NCBI GenBank assembly: GCA_025617375.2
Contig: JAMYGW020000006.1
Coordinates: 997,001 to 1,061,000, forward strand
Source: Acarospora socialis
Taxonomy: Eukaryota; Ascomycota; Lecanoromycetes; Acarosporales; Acarosporaceae
Reading direction: 5' to 3'
DNA length: 64,000 nucleotides
The position numbers and the translations under genes are program-made. Within the stretch, counting starts at the first letter, position 1. Each line of letters starts with the position of its first letter. Positions 55,224-64,000 of the stretch are shown here, piece after piece. Below the pieces are notes generated by a model, which did not search any database, was not told the origin of the DNA, and saw only the letters and a program-made list of their open reading frames with translations.

Positions 55224-56035
55224 GGGGAAGGTCGATGGTGGTGTTCTGGTCTTCAGAGCTGTTAGTCCATTACTTTCTGAGAAGGAATAAGGGTGGTGCC
55301 TCTTCTTGGCCTGTGTCGAGGAATCAGCAAGCACACAAATGTTCAACCCGTTCTGCTATAGAGCTGTAGCAGTCAGTTGGTGTCTTAGAGTCAAGGTCTG
55401 AAACGCTAACATGGTAAAGGCAGCGAAAGTGGTGAGAGTTGTAACGGCGACACAATGACGAAAGGCTACTCCGTACAACGGCAGCAAAAACTACAGTGTC
55501 GTCATAGCCCACGATCTCCACACATTAAGTGCCCATATAGCATGCTAGACATCTATAGACATTCACGCCAGCAGCGCAACATCTCCACTGGCGTCTCAAG
55601 GCTGTGTGCTGCGTCAGTCTGCTAGAGAACTGGATCAACCAGCTAGACCTCCAGAGCAATCTGTCACACGTCTTCATTGTGAATGAGCCATAGCGATAGT
55701 CCTAGTGAACTCTCGATGACCCATGATAGGTAGTAGACTTGGTTGAACTCTGTAAAATATCATTTTTCGGTCTTGAAAACTAAAAACAGTACCAGACTTT
55801 TACCGGAGTACTTTGGAGCACCTCAGTTACCAAAACAATAAAGTAACATCTTACTTATTCTATGAAGGGCTTCAGCATGTACCAACGAAAAAGTGAAGAG
55901 TCTGACATCTAATACAATTGATATGGAGGGTATGATGACCCGGGTTTTGTGAGTTGTAAGGAAGACGGGATTCCTATGAGGCCAAAGTTTCATCAAGTTG
56001 TGCTAGCACTTTCCTCAAGTTGTTGCTTCCCTCGA
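55224..56035. other. Transition from gene-bearing DNA to the AT-rich block
   Basis: About 800 bp with no gene recognised. Base composition becomes increasingly AT-rich, and the last CpG I can find lies near 56033. Confidence 0.4.
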
Positions 56036-57115
56036 GGCACTAGGCTTTATATGTCAATCTTGAAGGTCAAAGCATGCAGGTAGTATTAGTTGTCATTATT
56101 ATCTAGAGTATCTAGAATTAATTTACATGATATGTGGTGTGCACCACTAAACCCAAATAGACTACTGAAGAACATGACTTAAAACTTTATGAGAATCTCT
56201 ATCAAATAAGATCTGAATTTCTAACACATCTTCTCAGACTGTTTTGACAACAGTGAGATAGATGACAAAAGAGATGAATTTTTACAATAAATCACTCAGT
56301 TTATCACAAAGATTCAACTGATTCTGACACAATTTGAATGCACTTTATTGAAGTTCATCAAATAACAACTCAATATTCTCTTATATAAATCACAGAATCT
56401 TTAGTGACAGATAAGATTGATAAGATCAATAGAGTATGTGAATTTGATGATAAAAAGTGACTTAATAAGTCTGTTAATGATTATGTTGTTGATGAGAACA
56501 TAGTTAAGATGAATAAGATTTTGCAATTTAACTTTCTGTACATAATGATGACATATGTCAATATACTTCATATAGATGTGAAACTCAGAGTTCTTGATCA
56601 AGATCATAGTTTCTGTATTATTTATTTAAATAAACATCATGTTAAATTCTTTAAGTCTTATTTCTTATAATAGTTTTAACATTTAAACAGCTTTCTTCAT
56701 TGTTTTTGTCACAGTTATGTATTCTATCTTTATAAAAAACAGAATAACTATCTTCTGATGTCTTAAACATCAGAAAACTGATTCATTTGTTAACTGAAAT
56801 ATGTAGTTCATTGTAGATTTTCTTATTTTGAAATCTCTGTCTCAGTTTAAGTTCAAATATTTTAGAAGTTGAAGATAATTTGAGTTCAGTTTGTATTTAA
56901 CAGTGATATTGAGAATGTCACATATATAGTGAAATACTCACTTCAAGATCTTTCAATGCATCTTATCAGAATTGTGTGAAAACTGACTGAATATCAATAT
57001 CACAAAGATGATATCAAAACACATCTGAATCATTGCATACATAAGAAAATCTATAGTACACTGATATTACTGTATTAACTGTAAAGTAAAAAGTTTCTTA
57101 ATCTATATCAAATAT
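56036..57115 (-). mobile_element. Older copia-like retroelement, left fragment (minus strand), broken
   Basis: Fossil. Read on the minus strand, about 57080-56850 carries the end of a copia-type reverse transcriptase and the connection to RNase H (LMYAMIQMCFDIIF and SQFSHNSDKMH correspond to the usual SxMYAxxxTRPDI...SRFxxxPxxxHW block). The other half of the same element is at 62353-64000; the two were split by insertion of the element at 57116-62352. The left boundary and LTR were not identified. Broken in many places. Confidence 0.6.
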
Positions 57116-57290
57116 TATTGAAATTAGAAGGCTCTTTAGAAGTTCAACTCTATTTGATCTAGTGTTAAAATCTTTCATGTCATGTGATATCACTTAGTCA
57201 TCACACACAAAAGTTATTCTTTGTGTATTCTAGTCTTTTAGATAATAAAGACATTTAATATTAAGCAATAAAAATGTTTCAATTTCAACA
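57116..57290 (+). repeat. 5' LTR of the copia element
   Basis: 175 bp. It ends AATTTCAACA and matches the 3' LTR over its whole length without gaps. Confidence 0.85.
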
Positions 57291-60200
57291 GATTATGAGT
57301 TCAACTTTTCATCTTATCTAAAATGTTTTCTTATCTTCAATTAATCTTGCTGTCATCATTTTGACAGCATCTTTTCTTGTTTCAATAGTCTATCTGAGTG
57401 CTTTCTTGAATGATTCTTTTGTTGTCTCAATATTCTTGAATGATGTTCTTCTTTTTTGTCTTTTCAATAGTCTACACATTTTAATGTTCATTCTGCAGAA
57501 ATGATTCACATAATTATGACTTTCTTGAACAGCACTTTCAACTTTTCTTGTCTTGCTGATGCTGATAACTATGTCTTATGAGCTATTAATGTCAAGTTTG
57601 TTCTTATAAACAAAAATCTATGAGCTGTTATTTTTGACACTTTCTCTAAACTCATCATTGTATCTGAAGTGATCAACAATCAGAACTTAAAGTTCTTGTC
57701 AAAATACATTATCTGAAGTAGAAAAAACAATAGAGCATGTGCTATTATAGTTCTCTCTTGTTAGAACAGCTCTAAAAATTTTATTTAAGATCTATTTACT
57801 CATCAGATGTGATTAAAACTGAAGAAGTTGTATAAGATTTAAGAATTTAATATCAGATATCTCATGTTCACTATGCTTCTTGATCATCATTATGACACTT
57901 TCAAATTCATTAAAAACTATGTTGATCAGTTTAAAACTTCATCATGATATTTGAAAGAGATGAATTCTATCTTTTCAGACTGAATTATACTCACAGTTCT
58001 TCTTAACAATCTGAAATCTACTTTCAATGTTTTTGTCATGACTAAACATCAATCTATTTGAGTTATTACTTCTATCTTTAATGCTCTCATCACTAAACTC
58101 ATTGATGAGACTAAAATGAAGAATAACAAGATCTCAGTGATTATGATCTTTCAGAACAAGAACTTGAACTTGATTTTTAGATTAAACTTTAAATTTAATG
58201 TTGTCACTTCTTTGCACTCACTGCAAGAAAACTGATCATGAGAAGCATAACTGTTTTCTCAAATATTCTCATAAGAAGAAGAAATTTAATGTGATTAAGT
58301 TTGTTAAGCAAAAGAACAAAGACAAAGTGACTAAGTCATTCACTTCATTCAAGTCTAGTAATAACAATATTACAATTCTTAACTTTATGACTCACATCAA
58401 CAAACTTCATTCTGATGCTCATGTCATCAAGCTTTATTCTGAAGCTCATGTTTCTGAGCTTCATTTTGAAGTTTATGATGTTGTTGAGCTTCAATTTCAT
58501 ACTTATATCATTGAATCTTGTATTATAAACATATAAACTGTCAACACTGCAGTCTCTGATCACTTGTGCTTGACATGTAAGTTTTTTATTATTTATAAGT
58601 CTATCAATAAATCTTTTCTTACAGCTAATGAAGCAGTTAAGATCATAAAAAAAAATTAAGTTTCTCTATATTTAGTTTGTTCTGACAGAGATATATAAGA
58701 GATTATTTTCAATAATATTATGCACTTTCTTATCATTTTTGCAAATCTCATTTTCAATATCTGTATGTGAGTTGAAGACATTATGTTCAACATGAAGAAT
58801 TGCATCTTACATTATAATGACAAAATCATTGAATATGCATCTGAAGTTGATGACTTATTTTAACTATAACTCAATGATACATCTCAGTCTCATGTCTTTG
58901 CAACTAATAGAAGATTCAAGATATCTTTTAAAATGTGACACTGTTGACTAAATCACTTAAATTATGTCAATATTGAGTGACTGATCAAGATCATCAATGA
59001 TATTGATCTCAAGAATCTTTCTAAACATCAAGACATCTGTAAGTCATATATTAAGATCAGACAAATGCATTATTTCTACAATGCTTTCATTAAGTGAGCA
59101 ACTTAATCACTAGATCTTGTTCATTCAGACATCATTGAATCTATTACACTCATCACTTATGACAGTTCAAAGTGATTTGTTATCTTCATCAACAACTTCA
59201 CTAAATTTACATGAATGTTTTTCATGAAGTTCAAGATCAAAACAGTCAAACATATCAAGAACTTCATCACTTTAATGAAGACAAATCATTCTAACTATTC
59301 TTTAAAACATCTTTACACTGATCTTAAGTGCAAATATCTTATTTTGAAGAACTGATTCATTATTAATGACATTACATGAAAATCTACTACATCTTACTCA
59401 TCTGAAGAAAATGATGTTTTTGAGTGACTGAATCACACTATTTACAAGTCTGTTAAAACTATGCTCAAAGACTTTGATCTGAAGTTTTATTTCTGATTGA
59501 AAGTCATTCAAACTGTAATCTATTTAAAGAATCAGTCTTTTACTTGTGCACTCAATACAATACTCTATAAAACATAAACAGACAATGTTTCTGATCTTTC
59601 AAGTCTTTGTATCTTCAATATTACTGCTTGAACACATATTTCTAAGAAATGATGTCAGCAAAAAGTCAAATTTGATGATCACAGTCTCAAATATCACTAT
59701 TTAAACATGAACAGTAACTTTATCTACTGTGTTTGAGACTCAGAATTAGAATGTGTTCTCATTATTCATAACTGTTTTGTGAAAAAAGATATTAACATCT
59801 ATAAAAACATGATTAATTTAGAGATCTACAGCAAGAAAGAAACATTTAATACTGTCAATCTTTCTTTCAATTTCTCATTCTTATTCATATCTTTGTTGTC
59901 ATGATCTTCTTTCTCTTCAGAGAGAGTTTTCAGATCAGCTACATTACTGTTATAATCTTTGCTGTTACAGTGTTTTTAAGATCTTTAAGATGTCAATTCA
60001 AATAACTTTTGTTCATTGAACACATCTTGATTTAGCATGTTCAACATGAGAAATCAAGACTTGACATCATTCATACAGTATTCAGTCATTGAAGCTCACT
60101 CATCTTTCTCATCAACATTATTTAACATTATGATTGACTATTCTTCTCTTCATTTTGAATTCTCATCTTTGTTCTCTTCATCTCAGAATTCTTAACTTTC

Positions 60201-62177
60201 TGAATTCTTTGATGACTTTGATGCACACTTTTCATATGTATATGTCACAATTTCTTCAAGCAATATTGTTAAATCTTCTATCTATAAACAAATCATTGAG
60301 TTGTCACTGTGCAAGAAGTGAAGGCAAGTAATGAAGAACAAGATACACTTTTTAAAGAAAAACAACACATAAAAGATAATTTCTGTGCTGTTAAGTCAGC
60401 ATGTTCTTCAAGAATGCTGAATGTATAAGATTAAGCATGATGCTCATGATCAAGTTAGTCACTATAAAGCTCACTGAGTAGTCAAGAACTATGAACAGCA
60501 ATTTGATGTTGACTATGATCAAATCTTTGTGTCTGTTGTCAAGTCACAAATCTACAAAGCTTTCTTCATCTTAATCATTCATTTTGATCTAGAGACTGAG
60601 CAAATGAACATGATAATCACATTTCTTTATGATTTTATCAATCAGATCATCTATATGAAGTTTTTTCATGAATATGAGCTTTTTAACATGATTGTCTTGC
60701 TCAATAAAATCTTATATGATTTAAAGCAGACATCTCATCTTTGATATAAGACTCTATACAATCATCTTATCTTGTTTAATTTTTGTTGTCTTGATTCTGA
60801 TCATAGTGTTTTCTTTTAAATCAATGATGATGTTATCATCACTGTTTACATCAATGATTTTCTTCTTATAAAAGAGAATAAATCAGTCATTCAAAACATC
60901 AAAGTACATCTTACTAACATCTTTAAGATGTCAGATCTCAGCTCTGTGTTTTATTATTTAAATATAAAGATTGAGTGTAATCATTCTGAACACACTATTT
61001 GTCTTACTTAGACAGTTTACATCAATAAGATTCTTAAGACATTTCAACAGTTACAGACAGTTTCTGTTAACATATTTATGAATTCTGATGCAGTACTCAT
61101 AAAGAAGTTCATTACTCAGACTGACATCATCACTATTTGATGCTATCAAAAAACAATAAAATCACTAATGTACATCATGTTACAGATACATTCTGACATT
61201 ATTTTCACTGTCTTTACTGTCAGTCAGTTTGATCAGAATCTGAATGTCTCACACTACAATGCTGTCAAGCAAGTCTTTAAATATCTTGCTGACATTACAG
61301 ACTTAAGTGTCATCTATGACATCACTGATACAGATCTCATTGACTATATTGATGCTGATTGAAACAGATGTCATAATACTTAAAAGTTCACTGACACTTA
61401 TCTCTTTCTTCTCTTCAAAAATTTTATTAATTGATGTTTTAAATGTCAACAGATTATTGTTTTGTTGTTCACTGAGTCTGAATACATGACTGAAATGCAA
61501 GCAATGAAGAAAGTCATATGACTTCACTGTTTTCTTATGAAAATTGACTTTCTTAATAACAGTAATTTTATCATTATTTGTGCTGACAATTGTGATGTTA
61601 TAAATCTAGCTTGAAATTCTGAGTTTCATGCTCACATCAAGCACATTAATATTTAGTATCACTTTGTTCATAAGATTGTCAATTGCAGTCTCATCAATCT
61701 TAAGTTTGTCTCTATATCTGAACAAGCAGCTGATGAACTCATCAAGTCTTTACTCATCATTAAGTTTCATTGTTTTCTTAGTCAGCTAGATCTTCTAGCT
61801 GTAATGACTTTATAAATCAAATCAATGAGACAACAACTAGTTGTGATCTTAATAATTGACTTACTTACTCATGAAGTATGACAGATCATAGTTTACATCA
61901 TAGTAATTAAGTCAGTTTCTCAAATTATTAACTGATTTTTTAATCATGTGTTTGAGTTCTGATCTTGTTGTTGCTTTGTTTTTTGTGTTTTCACTACATC
62001 TTTTCTTTTCATCTTATTCTCATTTTCTCATCTCACTATTGTCTTAATCTTTTTCATAACTTCTTTATCATCTCACTGTTAAATTTATCTTTTGATAGAA
62101 TCAGAGAATCTATACTGACTAGTGAATAAGTATCTAGATTGTCTAGAACATCTAGATCAATTAGATTTAAGAAAAAG

Positions 62178-62352
62178 TGTTGAAATTAAAAGACTCTTTA
62201 AAAGTTCAACTTTATCTGATTTAGTATCAAAATCTTCTGTGTCATGTGATATTGCTTAGTTATTATGCACAAAAGTTATTCTTTGTGTATTCTAGTCTTC
62301 TAGATAATAAAGACATTTAATATTAAGTAATAGAAATGTTTCAATTTCAACA
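62178..62352 (+). repeat. 3' LTR of the copia element
   Basis: 175 bp. It begins TGTTGAAATTA, ends TTTCAACA, and is preceded by a purine-rich stretch (AAGAAAAAG) in the position of a polypurine tract. Confidence 0.85.
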
Positions 62353-64000
62353 AATATATATCAGAATTTATAGAAATCAGAATTGATTTTGTGTTGTTGA
62401 GATCAAATTTGATAAACATTTTCTTAAGATAAATTTTCTGTGATAAAGTGAGAATTCAGCAGATTTTTATTGTGTATTATTTGTATATTTAAGTAGTACT
62501 TGCATGCTTCACAGTTTATCATTTCAAACTGACTGCTCAATTTAATCTTTAAATTGCAAATTGCTTTCTTGCTTGATCTACACATCAAGATGTTGTTAAT
62601 ATAGATGATGATGATGAGATTGTTGATTAAAAACACATTATTATTTGTGTAAAGACATGTATAATTATTGTCAGCAAGAATCTTGTGCATTATTTCATAT
62701 TATAGATGAAAAAACTGTTTTAACTCATATAAGACTTTCTTCAGTCTGCATATCTTTTTTTTTCTTCTTATATTCAGTGAATTATATTATGTACATTATC
62801 TTTTTCAAATCACTGTGCAAGAATGCTGTCTTGATATTCATTTGTTTCAACTTATAGTTATAATATGCAATGATGATGAAGATGATCTTGTAAATTATGA
62901 ACTTGATGATGATAGCAAATGTTTCATTGTAATTGATGCTGAAACATTGCTCAAAGTCTTTAACAACTCATCATGTTTTATATCATATGATCATGTCATC
63001 AGAATCACATTTATAACAATAGATTCACTTTTTACATAGAGTGCAGCAATTCAAAGATAGCATCATTAAATTTCATGTCAAATTAACTTTCAAGAACTTA
63101 AACTCATTGTTCATGATTTATTTTCAGTGCTTAAAACTGAAGCTCACAACAGTCTTATAATAGATACTGAATTTGCTGTCTAACTGAAATTTAAGTTTAT
63201 GCTCTTTTATAGTATTAATGATGATAGCATCAAAAAATATATCATGAACTGCAGACAAAACAACAATAATCTTAAAACTGAATCTTAAAAACTTTTTTTA
63301 TTCTCTATCTGAACATCTTAATAGTGTTAACATATTAATTGATGATTGTTGCTTCATTATGTGTCAAGAGTGCAATACTTACAACAAGAAGTTAAGTTCT
63401 CAGTAGAGATCTATTGAGCTCAATGTCATATAGTAATTAGTATGTGAAGTAGAGCTGTGACTATCTAAATCAAGTGTATAAGTGGAAGTCTGTTGTTATT
63501 TCACTCTAGCTATGTGTGAAAGTTATATAAGATCTAAGTAAATAGACATGATCAAGTAAGCAGTCAGGTAAGTGAAGACCTAAAGTTTAACTATGACATT
63601 ATGTTTTTCTTTTCATTCTTCATCTCATTGTTAAACTTTTTATTGTACTTCTTCAATCAAAATATCTTGTTCAAAGATGCATACAGTGATTTGTATGAAG
63701 ATGAAAGACTTTTTATGTTGAACATGAAAAACAGACACATTAATATTAACAGTACTTGTGTTTGATGCACAAGATAAGAAGCTTGTGATTAATGCATGAA
63801 ATAAAAAACTTATAATTAATGCATAAGAGAATGATGTGTACAGAATGAGTGTAAAGTACTATTGTTCATACTTTCTTGCTTTGTACTTGTTGTATTGTTT
63901 ATTAAGTTTTTAAAGTTTAAATCATTAATCTGTGTCTCAGAAGATTCAGAGTTGAAAGTATTGAGTAGTTTGAAGTTCATATTTAAGTCATAAATTTTAA
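62353..64000 (-). mobile_element. Older copia-like retroelement, right fragment (minus strand), broken
   Basis: Fossil. At 62690-62424 on the minus strand the reverse-transcriptase palm is visible (LIIIIYINNILMCRSS in the place of the YVDDIL box, then FEMINCEACKYYLNIQI, like the F.M.dlG...yLGi.i block). The upstream parts of the element would lie toward 64000 and beyond the window. It continues in 57115-56036 on the other side of the inserted element. Heavily broken; right boundary not seen. Confidence 0.6.

Larger units (their letters stand above)
57116..62352 (+). mobile_element. Ty1/copia LTR retrotransposon with both LTRs, coding region broken
   Basis: Fossil of 5237 bp. LTRs of 175 bp lie at 57116-57290 and 62178-62352, flanked by the 5-bp duplication AATAT (57111-57115 and 62353-62357). 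Parts in copia order: a gag-type zinc knuckle near 58205-58255 (CTHCKKTDHEKHNC), an integrase region about 58550-59600, reverse transcriptase about 60300-61000 (YDLKQTSHLW near the end of the palm) and RNase H about 61170-61850. No long open frame survives; there are dozens of breaks. The LTRs differ at roughly 21 of 175 sites, all apparently transitions and without indels. That points to hypermutation (RIP-like), so the count cannot be used as a clock. The insertion is younger than the element it interrupts. Confidence 0.85.

Noticed and set aside
1-64000. CRISPR arrays, bacterial operons, riboswitches or rRNA genes
   Set aside because: No regularly spaced direct repeats or rRNA-like sequence were seen, and intron-rich genes show the DNA is eukaryotic.

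Overview
This window comes from the nuclear genome of a filamentous ascomycete (Pezizomycotina, probably Dothideomycetes). Nearly every gene is broken by short spliceosomal introns of about 50-100 nt with GT...AG ends and CTAAC/CTGAC-like branch points. The gene content also fits: fungal-only families such as Zn2Cys6 and CWCH2 zinc-finger regulators, PTH11/rhodopsin-like membrane proteins and berberine-bridge oxidases, alongside conserved yeast-type housekeeping genes. About 56 kb is gene-bearing. The last 8 kb (about 56.0-64.0 kb) is an AT-rich block of decayed retroelements in which I found no CpG by eye.

Layout. 0.2-9.2 kb: a mitochondrial-type HMG-box protein (-) diverging from the RNA helicase PRP5 (+), a small lipid-anchored MGNICG protein (-), and a Zap1/ZafA-like CWCH2 zinc-finger regulator (+). 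10.0-13.6 kb: a short-chain dehydrogenase (-) and a multi-membrane-span protein (-). 13.6-25.4 kb: accessory territory with an intact F-box gene beside a decayed F-box paralogue, a rhodopsin-like membrane protein, a sterol-dehydrogenase-like gene with a probable C-terminal frameshift, a TIR mini-element, a decayed foldback element and a dispersed repeat. 25.4-29.9 kb: PRP31 and CLF1, head to head. 30.0-32.3 kb: four copies of one unclassified repeat. 33.3-46.3 kb: a kelch-like membrane protein, CWF19, a glyoxylate/hydroxypyruvate-type reductase, the GTPase GPN1 and a Zn2Cys6 regulator. 47.9-55.2 kb: a CipB-like reductase, an interrupted tRNA-like unit, a decaying gene of unknown function, a perfect 54-bp inverted repeat, and a secreted FAD oxidase. 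57.1-62.4 kb: a Ty1/copia element with both LTRs and a target-site duplication, nested in an older opposite-strand copia element.

How the genes work together. Four genes (PRP5, PRP31, CLF1, CWF19) act in successive stages of pre-mRNA splicing and lie within 37 kb; PRP31 and CLF1 share one divergent promoter region. Introns that are multiples of three and free of stops recur here, three of them in PRP5 itself, so unspliced messages would still encode full-length proteins. The other genes are unlinked in function (RNA polymerase assembly, redox metabolism, zinc response, lipid-anchored and membrane proteins).

Gene models were assembled by reading splice signals by eye. Exon edges are accurate to about 1-2 nt where the reading frame closes. 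Family names rest on recognised motifs, not on a database search.
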